64,000 nt of DNA from Ariolimax columbianus (GCA_036924085.1 JAVGWX010000005.1:80616666-80680665); one strand, 5' to 3'; numbered from the stretch's first letter, positions 9,352-20,454 are shown. The notes: generated by a model not told the origin, from the sequence alone. Program-made: numbers and translations.

Positions 9352-10575
9352 ATGCTGACTATTTCTGATTAGATTAAACTTGTCTAAATGCATGATAATG
9401 TTTTCTTTGATTATTGACTCTTAATAATTTACAGACTTTGCTCGTTAAACTCTCCGGTCTATAATTCGCTGGATCTGATTTTTTGCATTTTTTGAAAAAG
9501 GGGAACACTCCTGCATTTTTCAAATCCCGTGGAACAATCCCTTTTGCAAGTGATTGAGAACATAATATAGCCAATGGTTCTGCTAGTCGGTCTCTAATTT
9601 CAAACAGCAATTTTGAATGAATACCACCTTGACCTGAACATTTATCCACTTTCAACCCCTCCAATTTTTTTAAAACCATTTTCTCTGTAATACAGATTGA
9701 TCTTAATCCTGCTGTATGCATGTCTCTTTGAAAGATATCTAAAGGCTCTGGGATCTAGGAGCAGTCCTCTTTTGTGTAGACTTTGCCAAAGTACTGATTG
9801 AGTACAGTAGCTGCCTCCCTATTCTCACTTATTATTTTCCCTGTACTGTTTATGAGAGGGCATACTTTATCTTTCGTTCTTTGTTTATTTCTAACATAAG
9901 AGAAGAAGCTTTTACTATCAGTCTTGATCCTCTGAGCAAGTATTTTTGTTTTGTTTTTTGAAGTCTATTTTTTGCTGTTTTATTCACTTTCTGAGCTAAA
10001 TTCTGCTTGTCCAAATATTTTAAATGTTTCTTTTGATTTACTCGCCTCTATATATTTTTTCCTTGCTTTATTTTTAACTCTTCTACATTTAATTACAAAT
10101 CTAGTTATCCACTTTTTACGCTTGGGGCTTACCTCCCTACATGCAACACATTCCTCTTTTAGCGATTCTAGAACTGTTTGAAAACTCTCCCACTCTTGTT
10201 CAACATTTATCCCTCCTACAATGTCTATCCAGATTATGTGGTTCGCCGCCTCTTTCATCCTCTTAACATCTGATTTAGTGTAGTCGTATGTTCAAGTGTT
10301 TATGTTTACTTCTTTCTCTGCTATAAGATCGAAACGGATGATTTGATGGTCATTTAAGCTAAACAGTTCCCCAACGGTAACGTTTTCAATCATATTTTTC
10401 CCTGAAGTAAAAACTAAGTCGAATGAATTTTTGCCTTTGGTGGCTGCTTCTACATGATGAATTTTAAAAAATTGTCAGTTATGCACTTAACAAAAGGTTT
10501 TGACTCTACAAGTGCTTCTACCATATCCCATTCTATTTCTGGAAAGTTGAAATCCCCAATTAATAAGTATAATAA
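9352..10575 (-). pseudogene. CR1-like LINE, endonuclease end plus RT fingers (copy H)
   Basis: A 3'-truncated minus-strand copy of the CR1-like family. From the 5' side it reads the end of the endonuclease near 10540-10380, then MKEAANHIIWIDIVGGINVE (from 10258) and SPKRKKWITRFVIKCRRVKN, which is the linker. RT motifs follow: KLEGLKVDKC-GQGGIHSKLL, AILCSQSLAKGIVPRDLKN and DPANYRPESLTSKVCKLL. It stops inside the motif read HGFTRGRSC in other copies. Several frameshifts are present. Copy G (43862-46400) lacks the VACREVSP residues seen here, so the two differ by a small indel. Confidence 0.85.
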
Positions 10576-10579
10576 GTAT

Positions 10580-11110
10580 TGATGTTAATTGCCCAATGAT
10601 CTGATTTGCCTGATTGCATCTTTGTTGGATTTCCGCTGTAATTCTTCCGTCTGCTGATAACGTGCATCCTAAGAATGTTAAATCTTGTCTCTGTTTGATT
10701 TGCTACTTTGCAAGGAAGATATATGTCTCCGAGTATTACATGTATGTTTATGACGTCAGCTTTCTTCTACTTTTATTTTCATGCTGTGTGTTCTTTATGT
10801 GTTGTATTTAGTTTGTCAATATGTTATTGCAATTGTATTTCTGAAGTTGTTATGACTGCTTGATCGTCACCAAAAAGAAGTTCGTTTAAGAATTCACAAA
10901 TTTTGCTACTTTCATTTGGGTTGGCTGTTTTACAATGTGATCTACATATGTAATTAACAACAAAGGGGATAGTACAGATTCTTGTGAAACCAGATTTGAT
11001 ACGATATTTTTCAGAGTGGATATTGTTCGAACAGAGCACTGGCTATCAATGGACATACTTTTGCATAGGTTCCTTGAGTGATCGTTTATTCCGTAGTGTG
11101 CCAATATTTT
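10580..11110 (-). pseudogene. LINE reverse transcriptase palm fragment
   Basis: On the minus strand, SQESVLSPLLLITYVDHIVK (around 10990-10930) is the RQGSxLSPLLF motif and NELLFGDDQAVITTSEIQLQ (around 10890-10830) carries the FADD active site as FGDD, with both Asp retained. The upstream LRNKRSLKEPMQK region is also readable. A partner copy lies at 62236-62300 plus 63001-63420 (minus), with long shared stretches such as GGATTTCCGCTGTAATTCTT and TTCATTTGGGTTGGCTGTTT. Frameshifted and truncated at both ends. Confidence 0.7.
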
Positions 11111-11171
11111 TCATAGATGTTTTCTATCTACTCGGTCGGGGAACTGAGATGCTAGTTTAGCAGGTACAACA

Positions 11172-11490
11172 CACTGGCCAGGCTGTCGCGTCAGGGTCAA
11201 TACACTGACCAAGACCACAATCTCTCTTCAATGTAGCGTTCCCAGGAAACATGCTGTTTTCAGGACAGCTTGGCTTACAAGATGTGGATCGATGTGATCC
11301 CCGTAGTAGTGAGCGCCACGCAGATGAAGCTTAGGATAGCACAACTGCTGGAGGACCACGGTCCACCTTTACCAGCACGCTCGGGGTGGGAGGAAAGCTG
11401 CTACAACCCGCCACTTAACGTTCTTTTCAGGGCGCTCAAAAGCGTAAACTTACTCATTATGGGCATTAAACAACAACAACAACATTCACT
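11172..11490 (+). repeat. Interspersed repeat R1, copy 2 of 3
   Basis: The longest copy. It starts near ACACTGACCAAGACC, shared with copy 3 in reverse, continues through GTGATCCCCGTAGTAGTGAG, GGTCCACCTTTACCAGCACG and AACGTTCTTTTCAGGGCG, and ends with AAACAACAACAACAACATT. The CAA run marks the 3' end. It abuts a minus-strand LINE fragment at about 11495. Confidence 0.65.
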
Positions 11491-11494
11491 CGAT

Positions 11495-11800
11495 CAAAAG
11501 CTTTTCCTTGATATAGAAACGTGACATGCAGTTCCTGATCGTATTCAATTGTTTTCTCCACCAATTGACTGAGAGTAAAAATTGCACCCGTACAGCTTAT
11601 GTTCTTTCTAAAGCCCATCTGAGTATCGTTGAGCGGAGGTTCGATGATGTAGCGTAATCTATTTTACAAGATTTACAAAATATGTTGCCCGTGTAGCTTA
11701 AGAGCGATAGTCCTCTGTACTTTGTGCAGTATCTTTTGATACCTTCCTTTTTCCATATTGGAATTATTATTGGATTTCTCCAATCATTGGATTTTTCTCA
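11495..11800 (-). pseudogene. LINE reverse transcriptase fingers fragment
   Basis: The minus strand reads NDWRNPIIIPIWKKEGIKRY, then TKYRGLSLLSYTGNIFCK. After frame changes come TQMGF-like sequence, FTLSQLVEKTIEYDQ and LYQGKAFDRVN, the first catalytic Asp motif. It ends where repeat R1 begins. The same family appears at 16440-19355. It may belong with the endonuclease fragment at 12660-13075 as one disrupted element. Confidence 0.65.
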
Positions 11801-12659
11801 AATACTAAACTATTAGTTTTAGCTTGTTAAATGATCCTTCACAGCTGGAGATAGAAACTGTGATGGTTAGCATTATGTTAATAGCAGCGCAAAGATTTCG
11901 GAAGAGGTTCTCATCTCCATAATATACAATACATTCGAGACGGTCTAAAGGTTACGGTATTTACATGTGGATAGCAACATTCAGCAATTCAACTTTTCTT
12001 CATGTTAGCTGCTGCCCATTAGAGCTGTATAATTCGCCACCTTGTAAACTCTCTCACTTCCAAACTCACTTCTAGTCTTCCCGCCAATCTGCCGAGTTCA
12101 TCTATGCAGTGTCCTTTATAGCGTCAAGCAACAACGTGGCTGTTCAATGATCTTCTCTGGATAGGCTGATTTAGCTATCACTCCAATTTGGAACTATCCC
12201 AACTAAAATGGTATTGGCTGTGTATCTACGAGTCACTATCATTCTAAATGTAGTAGCCTGTCTATCCACGAGTCACTGTCATTCTAAATGTGGTAGCCTG
12301 TCGTGGCAGTATCAGATTGACTACAACCCCCATCCCTGTCAAGTCTGACGCCAGAGTGGTCAGTTCTGACACCCACCCCTGTACCAGACAAAGTCTTCTA
12401 CCTAACGTGTTGGCAACCCCTCGTTTCTTTGTCGACCTAGTGTCGAAACGGTGATTGACCATGGCGTGACTTGTGTTTGTCCAACGCATTCAGGGAACCC
12501 TTGTTTCTTAGTCACCGGCACAATCATCCCTGCCCTAAACGCCCATGCTCCAGTTGGAATTATCAAACAAGGTTGCAAGTGTAGTGCTATAGACGGCGTT
12601 TCGGAGATATTCCCAGGCGAATAATAGTTATTCTTCTATGCGGGACATTGAGATTTCCA
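11801..12659. other. No gene recognised; includes a 43-bp tandem duplication
   Basis: Bases 12216-12256 and 12257-12300 are a two-copy tandem repeat (shared TCATTCTAAATGT-GTAGCC). The rest has no assignable frame. It may be internal or 5' sequence of the flanking minus-strand LINE pieces, but I could not confirm this. Confidence 0.4.
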
Positions 12660-13075
12660 TCAAAAGCTGATCTCTTGATCAGCACAGATTCCAACAATTT
12701 ACTTGCGTCGTTACGAGGCTTACCTTTGTTTCTGGCGTGGGAGAACTTCCTTGGCTGCAATATGATTTATACAATGAACGAATGAATGGTCAATGTCGCA
12801 GTCTGCAATATGGTAGAGAAGCGCGAGGAGCACATTCTTGAACAGAGATCTTCTGACAAGAATCAAATCTAGCTGATACCGGTGATTTGATCGTGGGTGT
12901 AGCCACAATACCTTATGTTGAGATTTTGTCTGAAAATAATAGTTAGTTGGTCACACAGAATTAATGTAGACACAGAGCTATAATCGCCGTTGGCCCTTTG
13001 TAATAATTTTGCTGACTCCAAAATGTCCAAGGCATGAAGATCACGTGTGTAAGGTGTGCTCATACTCGGCACCAC
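12660..13075 (-). pseudogene. LINE endonuclease fragment
   Basis: On the minus strand, LILCDQLTIIFRQNLNIRY resembles the LLEFCxxNxLxIxNT segment. After a frameshift, MWLHPRSNHRYQLDLILVRR and LLYHIADCDIDHSFV match the endonuclease C-terminus of jockey-like LINEs (WxHPRSxHWHxLDYVLVRR, then ADCxTDHxLV with the catalytic Asp-His). It is cut off on its 5' side by the RTE-type LINE starting at about 13081. Confidence 0.7.
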
Positions 13076-13080
13076 ATTCC

Positions 13081-16000
13081 AGTGGCGCTGAGGTAGGCTA
13101 GCTCTTCCCTGGAAGAGTGAGAAGTGAAATTAGTAGCCTGCCGATTAAGTGAGCTCACAAGCCAACCTCACCTCCTCGGGGTACACACTGGGCAACTAAA
13201 ACCGTGAGGCTCTAGGCTGACGAGGCAATAGCTCGCCTGGGGGGGGGGGGGGGGGGGTGGGGCGGGCTCCTCCAGGTTAAATGCAGATGTTGGCCCCCCG
13301 CAGCTTGGAGGAGATGGGCGCCGCCAGGTGATTTCAAGCCTAAGAATCACACATGAGGATAAAAACGAAATCTATTATACCGGATCGGTCGCAACCCGGG
13401 TCAACAAGGACCGCGCCTGCCGTCCCACACCAGGGCGGAGGTGTTAAGTGTGCAACTGGTGATACCATAATACTCAGAAGAGAGGATTTCATTCTGGGCA
13501 CTTGGAATGTTAGAACTCTAAGTGCAAGTGGGAAGATAAAAGAACTGACCCATGAGATGGATATATACTACTGGAATGTGCTTGGCATATGCGAAGCACG
13601 TTGGACATATTTCGGAGAACACACCACAGAAGAAGGTCACAAGTTTTATTACAGTGGAAGATCTGACAAACACCTTCATGGTGTCGGAATGCTGGTGCAC
13701 AAAGACACAGCATGTTGTGAATTGGGTTGCCGACTAGTGTCAAGCCGAATGCTAAGTATACGACTAAATGCAAAGCCCTTCAATGTCACGGTGATACAAT
13801 GCTATGCACCTACCTCAGATTACAAGGACAGCGAAGTTGAGAGCTTCTACGAGGAATTGCAGGCTTTGGTGAACGAGGTACCGAAGAAGGATATACTGGT
13901 GGTACAGGGAGATTGGGATGCCAAAATTGGCGAAGACATGGTACATGACTGGAAAGGCACATGTGGAGCATATGGAAATGTGACCACGAACGATAGAGGA
14001 CTGAGACTCCTGGAATTTGCGTATTATAATAAGCTAATAGTAGCGAATACGCTGTGACCATATAAAATGTCGAGACGGTAGACGTGGCACAGCCCAAATA
14101 GTACGCTTCATAGTCAAATATACTATATTCTGGTCCAAAGGAGATTCAGATCTAGCGTCAATAGCGCCCGGACAAGAAGTTTCCCAGGGGCCGATATAGG
14201 GAGCGACCACGACTTAGTGCTGATGACCATGCATCTCAGATTAAAGAAAGTTCTGAAAAGAGAGATAACTAGACTGAGATTTGACTTGGACAAGTTGAAG
14301 TACCCGGATATAGTGGAGATCTTTGGAGCGGTGATGGGGGGAAGATTCGCACCTCTCTTGGTTCTTAACGAGGAGGCAGATGTTGAGACGATGACTGAAG
14401 CCCTGAATTTGGCATTAATCTCCACGGCATCTGATGTTCTAGGTAGGTACATGATTAAGAAGAAAGCATGGATCACGAATGAAATACTGGATTTATGTGA
14501 CAAGAGACGACAAATGAAGAGAGCGAAGAAAACACTAGATGGGATTCAGCAATATAGAGAGAAAAATGGAAACATAAAGGCCAAGATGAAACAGGCCAAG
14601 GTGAAATGGATAACGACTCAGTGTGCAGATATCGAACAAAATCTAGGAAGAAATGATGCCAAGGGGGCATATAAATTAGTCAAGGACTTAATAAGACCTG
14701 TACAAATTTGAAATACAACGATTCAGGACAAGAGTGGGAAATGTCTCACAGAAGCTCAAGACATTTGTGAGCGCTGGACAGAGTACTGTTCGGAACTATA
14801 TAAGCATTAAGGTCGAGGTGACCCAAGAAATGCAATGTCTCCTGAAGTAAGTCTGAAATAGGAAAATCAAACAATAACAAGGGAAGAAGTATATGAAGCC
14901 GTGAAATTGCTGAAGAGAGGGAAGGCTGTAGGTGTGGATAATATCACAGCAGAGCTCCTACAAGTGGGAGGTGAGGCAACAATTGATACCCTGACATACA
15001 TCTGCAATAGAATTTGGCAGACAGGAGAGTGGCCCACCAGCTGGACAAAATCAGTAATTATACCACTGCCTAAATCAGGAAACCTAAATATGTGTCAGAA
15101 CTATCGAACAATCAGTCTGATAAGTCATCCAAGTAAAGTTCTCTTGAGAATAATACTTAACAGACTGAAACCACAGGCAGAGAATATCATTGCCGAAGAA
15201 CAAGCGGGTTTTCGAGCGGGAAGGAGTACCATCGAGCAGATATTTAATCTTCGTCTAATGAATGAGAAGTACTCAGAGTATCAACAACAACTCTACCATG
15301 CCTTCATTGACTTCAGAAATGCGTTTGACAGAGTGTGGTATGCGGCGCTATGATCAACAATGAAGCATTATAAGTTCAACAGTGATAATGTGAGGGTAAT
15401 TGCAAACCTTTATGAGCAGGCGACAAGCGCAGTCTCGGTAGAGGGAACGCTAGGCGATTGGTTCCGTACGACGGTGGGTGTGAGACAGGGATGTATACTC
15501 TCCCCAACACTCTTCAATATATTCTTGGAGAGAATAATGGAGACGACCTTAATCGGACATGTTGGCACGGTTAAAATAGGTGACAGGCTTATCACAAACT
15601 TCCGATTTGCTGATGGTATTGATGTATTGGCAGGCACAGAAAGGGAACCCCAGGAGTTGATTGGTAGATTGGATAGAGCAGCCCTGAGTTTTGGTATGGA
15701 AATAAATGCTGATAAAACAAAGCTCTTGACCAATAACATAACAGGGTTTAAATCTGTAATAGAGGCAAATGGGCAGGAACTTGAGGTGGTAAAACGTGTC
15801 AAATATCTGGGATCGTTGATCAGCGAAGAGGGATCGAAGCCAGAGGTAATTGCAAGAATAGCACAAACAACAGCGGCGCTGACTCGGCTGAAACCTATAT
15901 GGCAAGACAAGCGGCTAGCCCTCGGCATAAAAGTTAGACTAATGCGCTCTTTGGTGCTGTCAATATTTATGTATGCCTGCGAGACCTGGACCATTACAGC

Positions 16001-16395
16001 AGATATCCAGGGCAGAATACATGCAATGGAAATGAGGTGCTATAGAAAACTCCTAAATGTTACAAATAAAGATCGTGTCACGAACGTAGTAATACGTCAG
16101 AGAGTTGAAGACGCTATTGGTCCTTTTGAAGATCTGTTCACAGCTATCAAAAGACGAAAGATGACCTGGTGCGAGCACGTCGCGAGGTCCAACGGAATTA
16201 CCAACTCGATACGCTTTGGTTCCATACCAGGACAGAGAGGGCGAGGACGTCCAATGAAGAGATGAGTGGACAACATCACTAAGTGGTCAGGCGACTACAG
16301 ACAGAGAGGGACGGCGTGGGATTTTGGGAGTGTCTTCATGTGTGCCCCAACGACCTGATGGGTTACGGGATGAACTGAACTGAAGATCATGAATC
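13081..16395 (+). mobile_element. Near-complete RTE-type LINE
   Basis: It covers a 5' region (13081-13352, including a run of about 19 G near 13240-13258), one long decayed ORF (13353-16265) and a short 3' end ending GGGATGAACTGAACTGAAG, a TGAAC-type tail. The left neighbour is a minus-strand endonuclease fragment and the right neighbour a plus-strand LINE. I could not define a target-site duplication. This is the longest single element in the window. Confidence 0.8.
13353..16265 (+). pseudogene. RTE LINE endonuclease-reverse transcriptase, seven stops
   Basis: All pieces lie in one frame. The endonuclease opens with FILGTWNVRTLSASGKIKEL (13486 on), then GICEARWTYFGE, VTVIQCYAPTSDY and VVQGDWDAKIGED, ending FPGADIGSDHDLVLM near 14190-14220. 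The RT has KAVGVDNITAELLQVGGEA, PLPKSGNLNMCQNYRTISLI, EEQAGFRAGRSTIEQIF, FIDFRNAFDRVW, VRQGCILSPTLFN and NFRFADGIDVLAG. The second active-site Asp (FADD) is Gly at 15615. Stops fall at 14055, 14079, 14709, 14808, 14859, 15351 and 16263. Those at 14079, 15351 and 16263 sit where the family has Trp. No frameshifts are needed across 2.9 kb, so decay was mainly by point mutation. Confidence 0.9.
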
Positions 16396-16439
16396 GTGAT
16401 CATTGCCCATTCTAGTATTGGTCACCTTGTAAAACAAGG

Positions 16440-18600
16440 TAATTCCTAGTGTGAGCATTGATACTGACCACCAGCCAATTGTTCTATACTTTAGACAGAG
16501 GATGGCGCACACTACTCGTGGCACATTTCTGTCAGAGGTGATCGCTACAAAACGGCTAGAAGATGAGGTGGTGAGACTCAACGTTAAACGAAAGATGGAG
16601 TTGGCTTTTGACCAGCAGTCGCATAATGGTACAGTGAAAGATCAATGGCAGATATTCAAGTCCACTATTTTAACAGAGGAATGTAGAAAATCTAGAACAG
16701 GTAGGGTCAGAAAGAAAATGATGATATTGTGGAACAAAAGTGTTCAGACGGCAATCAAGAAAAAAAATTGGCACTCAAGAAATCGCGGAGCTCTCAGACC
16801 GTATTAGAAATCAAAGCGAAAATCCAAGATGGTACTAAGCAGGCACGCGAGAGTACTTGGCAGAAATACAGGGAAATACCTGATGAGCTATGTTCGACAT
16901 CCCCCAGTTGTTATTACCAAAAGATGCGTGTTTTTCGTTTACGAGATGAGAACTACGATCCCTCCACAATTGTAAATGATAGCGAGGGGCTGCCAATCTT
17001 TGATCCCGACCAGATAACGGCAAGGTGGGATATTTTTTCACAGAACTTCTAAACCATGAAACGCCGAGGATGACGATAGTACAAGACCCGGTCCAAACTG
17101 CCCCATATGACAGGATAATACTAGAACAAGAGATCAGAAAATCACTTAGACGAAGCCCTAACTACAAGGCCCCAGGGATAGACAGTATACCGGCAAACGC
17201 CATTGAAGTCTGTCGGGAGGTCGGTGTCCGTTGGTTAATGAACACAGATATTTAATCAAGCATGGCTCGAAAGAATGGTACTTTGAAACTGACAGAGAGC
17301 GGTTGTGGTGCCTATTTGGAAGAACAGTCAAAGAAAAACGGAATGGTGCTCATATACAGGCATATCGCTTTTAAGCCACGTTGGAAAAATGTTTGCTAGG
17401 GTCCTCGAACAGAGTTCGGGCAATGGTGGAACCGCTGCTGAGTGCATCACAATCCGGTTTCAGAAAAGGCCGAGGGCGTACAAATGCCATATTCACGCTC
17501 CGGGAGTTGAGCAAAAAAAATCTCCCCCCCCCCCCCCCCCCCAAAAAAAAAAATCGAATACAATAAAGAACTGAACATGGCCTTCATAGACCAGGAAAAG
17601 GTCTTCGACAAGGTTAATAGGAGTAAGCTATGGAAGGTAATGGCGGAATATGGTATTAAAGGTCAGCTACTTGATAACATTCGTGCTTTGTATGTTAACA
17701 GCGAGGGTGCTGTGCGAACAAGCGCCGGTTTGACTAACTGGTTCTCGATGAAGAGAAGAGTGGTGTGTGTACGTCAGGGATGTGTTCTCTCCCGTCTTCT
17801 TTTCATCATTTATATGGATAAAATTTCCCAGTTAGCAAATCCTCAAGATGAAACCTTAAATAAACTCATGTTCAACATCAACTCACTTCCCTCACTTCCG
17901 CCTGTCAAAGATATAACATGAAGATCAATATAGAAAAGACTATCTATGACACTAACTTGAAACCAAGTACAGCAACGCTTCTACAAAAATCTCCAACAGG
18001 TTAGAGAGTTCTTCTTCTTCTTCTTCGTTCGTTCTCAATCTCCCAGTACCAAACCCTGAAAGGGTAAGTAGCAGAATGTAGTCCAGAGAACGGAATGCGT
18101 TGTGTCGTAGTTTGCAGCTTGGCTGCGATATTTGCACCTTTCGGTCCAACACTCCGACTTCAGCAAACATTTTTTTAGTACCATGTTAGCATTCCCTCTT
18201 CGATCCCTTCTCCTTAGCCAGTCTGCCCTGCTGCAGCCTGTTATCCAGGATCACTGCTTGGAGGTGTAGAAGGGTCTTGTCAGCTTTGGTTCGCTGGCCC
18301 TGGCGCTAGCAGTCAGCTATGGGACGCTGACCACTGCAGTCGATGTGCTGCTCAGCATCTTGATCCCGGTTAGAGAATTCAAGTACCTGGAAAGTGTTTT
18401 CACTGATGATGACAGAGTGGACAGAGAGATAACACATCGTATTCATAAGACAAAGTCCACTACCAGCTTGCAGCGATTTAAACATCCTGGAGTGCAACTT
18501 TCAACAAAGAGGAAGTTGATGAACATGCTTTTAATTCATACTTTGTGTTACCAGTGTCAATCGTGGTCCTTATTGGAACGTCACAAGAGAAAGATTCTGA
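16440..18600 (+). pseudogene. LINE ORF2 fragment, split by a SINE
   Basis: It begins at the endonuclease tail (SIDTDHQPIVLYF), then a linker. RT follows: RRSPNYKAPGIDSIPANAIE near 17150, YTGISLLSHVGKMFARVL near 17360, SQSGFRKGRGRTNAIFTL near 17450, MAFIDQEKVFDKVNRSKLW from 17577, and VRQGCVLSRLLFIIYMDKIS near 17790. The FADD segment is deleted around 17900. After the SINE, REFKYLESVFTDDDRVDREI (18372 on) and LCYQCQSWSLLER form the thumb. A C19/A10-type run at 17524-17550 interrupts the coding. It belongs to the same family as 60810-61400. Confidence 0.8.
17999..18376 (-). mobile_element. Long-form SINE inside the LINE at 16440
   Basis: Body 18008-18367, minus strand, with a 9-base duplication GGTTAGAGA at 17999-18007 and 18368-18376. 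It is colinear with the copy at 6134-6496, including the extra 5' region (GCTGCAGCAGGGCAGACTGG on the minus strand) and the CCGAAAGGTGCAAATATCGC core. It splits the LINE just before the FKYLxSVF motif. Confidence 0.9.
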
Positions 18601-19285
18601 GCTGTGAGATGTGCTGTGTGCGAAGTGCAGTTGGCAAGTCTCTCTGAGACAAGATTCGGAGCTGTGAAATGTGCTGTGTGCGAAGTGCAGTTGGCAAGTC
18701 TATCTGAGACAAGATTCTGAGCTGTGAAATGTGCTGTGTGCGAAGTGTAGTTGGCAAGTCTATCTGAGACAAGATTCTGAGCTGTGAAATGTGCTGTGTG
18801 CGAAGTGCAGTTGGCAAGTCTATCTGAGACAAGATTCTGAGCTGTGAAATGCGCTGTGTGCGAAGTGCAGTTGGCAAGTCTATCTGAGACAAGATTCTGA
18901 ACTGTGAGATGTGCTGTGTGCGAAGTACAGTTGGCAAGTCTATCTGAGACAAGATTCTGAGCTGTGAGATGTGCTGTGTGCGAAGTGCAGTTGGCAAGTC
19001 TATCTGAGACAAGATTCTGAGATGTGAAATGTGCTGTGTGCGAAGTGCAGTTGGCAAGTCTATCTGAGACAAGATTCTGAGCTGTGAAATATGCTGTGTG
19101 CGAAGTGCAGTTGGCAAGTCTATCTGAGACAAGATTCTGAGCTGTGAGATGTGCTGTGTGCGAAGTGCAGTGGGCAAGTCTATCTGAGACAAGATTCTGA
19201 GCTGTGAAATGTGCTGTGTGCAGTTGGCAAGTCTATCTGAGACAAGATTCTGAGCTGTGAAATGCGCTGTGTGCGAAGTGCAGTT
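18595..19285 (+). repeat. 60-bp minisatellite derived from LINE coding sequence
   Basis: Eleven full units plus a partial twelfth, exactly 60 bases apart except for one unit near 19215 that lacks 7 bases. Each unit encodes DKILSCEMCCVRSAVGKSI followed by TGA. That is the CEMRCLRKAVNKTRRDKI thumb motif of the LINE in which the array sits. Units differ at only a few positions, so expansion is recent or homogenised. All full units share the same in-frame TGA where the family has Arg, so the stop predates the expansion. The long open frame on the opposite strand is a by-product of the period being a multiple of three. Confidence 0.95.
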
Positions 19286-19355
19286 GAGGCACATGGTTGG
19301 AACGAACACAGTGAATGCCTACATTGAAGCCCAACAAATCAAGCGGTGCCTATCA
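19286..19355 (+). pseudogene. LINE C-terminal remnant after the minisatellite
   Basis: VGTNTVNAYIEAQQIKRCL matches the VGVxxxxxYIExQQLxWFGH segment that follows CEMRCLRK in this LINE family. The array therefore lies within a single LINE copy. It ends where repeat R1 copy 3 begins. Confidence 0.55.
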
Positions 19356-19359
19356 CTTG

Positions 19360-19622
19360 CAAGAGTAGGTTACTCTTCTGTGCGCCATGAAAAGGACGTT
19401 AAGTGGCGGGTTGCAGTAGTTTTTCTCACATCCCGAACGTTCTGATGAAGATGAACCAGAGTCCTCCAAGTGGTTGTGCTATGCTTGGCTTCATCTGCGT
19501 GTCGCTCACTACTACGGGGATCACGTCGAACCTCACCTTGTGAGCCAGACTGTTGTCCTCGACAACATCCCATTTCCAGGACGACCAACAATGAGGTCAG
19601 GTGAGGGTCTTTGGCCAGTATA
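19360..19622 (-). repeat. Interspersed repeat R1, copy 3 of 3
   Basis: A reverse-orientation copy. The minus strand reads GTGATCCCCGTAGTAGTGAG, CACGCAGATGAAGCCAAGCA, TAGCACAACCACTTGGAGGA and CCCGCCACTTAACGTCC, with peptide RDPRSSERHADEAKHSTT. It is alignable with 3624-3830 and 11172-11490. Its upstream part extends past TCAAGTAC-free spacer to ACTGGCCAAAGACC near 19610. Confidence 0.65.
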
Positions 19623-20259
19623 AAAAAATTGATAGAGGGAAGCAACATTAGCCGATTCAGCTTGAAATCAACGGCGTCGTAGGAGCTGCCGGAATGGCGA
19701 TGGGACCACCACTAGATTACTTTAGGGACACCAGCTCCATATTTGTCCTCATGGTTAACTCACGAAGTCTTCCCCATGAACAGGTATCTAACAAGACAGC
19801 GGGGACAAGAATGCTCGTGTCGATGGTCACATCACAGGAACAATGATAACAGACTTTGTGTGCGTTTCTAGTCAGATTTAGAGGAGAGTCCTATGTAATG
19901 GCCATCACAGGCAAAAATCGCCCTTTGTTTTTCTCATGTTTGGGATTAAAATCAGCATGATGTGTGTATTAAATAACAATATAGTAGTTACAATGTGTAT
20001 TTATCCCCCGCAAGCTTCAATTCTTCAAGTGACACAATTATCTTTCATTATCAAATTGATCACGGTTGGCTTTCAAATCAAGAACAGCATAATTGAAATT
20101 TATGCTAGTCTCTTTTAAATGCGGTCAATGCCAAAGAGTACTTTGTCTACTGGCTCACCCTGGAGGCCACTCTTCCCTTCCTCTCTCCTCTCACCTCACT
20201 CTGTTTCATTTGACTCAATCCTACAGTCACACTCCTGCACAACTTTCACACGCGCCCTC
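19623..20259. other. No gene recognised
   Basis: No frame or repeat match beyond short runs. A pyrimidine-rich stretch at 20170-20230 precedes the inverted repeat. Confidence 0.35.
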
Positions 20260-20454
20260 ATGGTGAGGCCCTTCCATTGCACTTTGGTTGGGCTAGCTTC
20301 TGAGGGCGCACAAACCTAGCATGGGTACATACAGACGCATACATCCATCCAAGCACTGGTTTATGCGTCCTAATATCGCCCAATGGACTACGGTCTGGGG
20401 TGGAAAATGGCGCGCCTTCGCCAGTAGAAACTTGTGAGGCAAACATCTAAGCAA
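20260..20454 (+). repeat. Left arm of a large inverted repeat
   Basis: 195 bases that recur in reverse complement at 21749-21942. Shared blocks are GAGGCCCTTCCATTGCACTT, GGTTGGGCTAGCTTCTGAG, CACTGGTTTATGCGTCCT, GACTACGGTCTGGGGTG and GTGAGGCAAACATCTAAGCA. Identity by eye is high, with scattered changes. About 1.3 kb separates the arms. Confidence 0.85.

Noticed and set aside
8667..9368. Several plus-strand hydrophobic frames that could suggest small membrane proteins
   Set aside because: They are antisense to a recognisable LINE thumb and palm; hydrophobicity comes from T-rich antisense codons.
11270..11524. A frame with a Gln run that could look like a polyQ protein
   Set aside because: The Gln run is the CAA tail of repeat R1; the upstream residues align with the other R1 copies as dispersed repeat.
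13168..13350. A proline-rich minus-strand frame
   Set aside because: Created by the poly-G run in the 5' region of the RTE LINE.
15410..15994. A 194-codon minus-strand frame
   Set aside because: Antisense shadow of the RTE reverse transcriptase.
18581..19309. A 242-codon minus-strand open frame with repeated 20-residue units
   Set aside because: It is the antisense of the 60-bp minisatellite. The frame stays open because the period is divisible by three, not because of selection.
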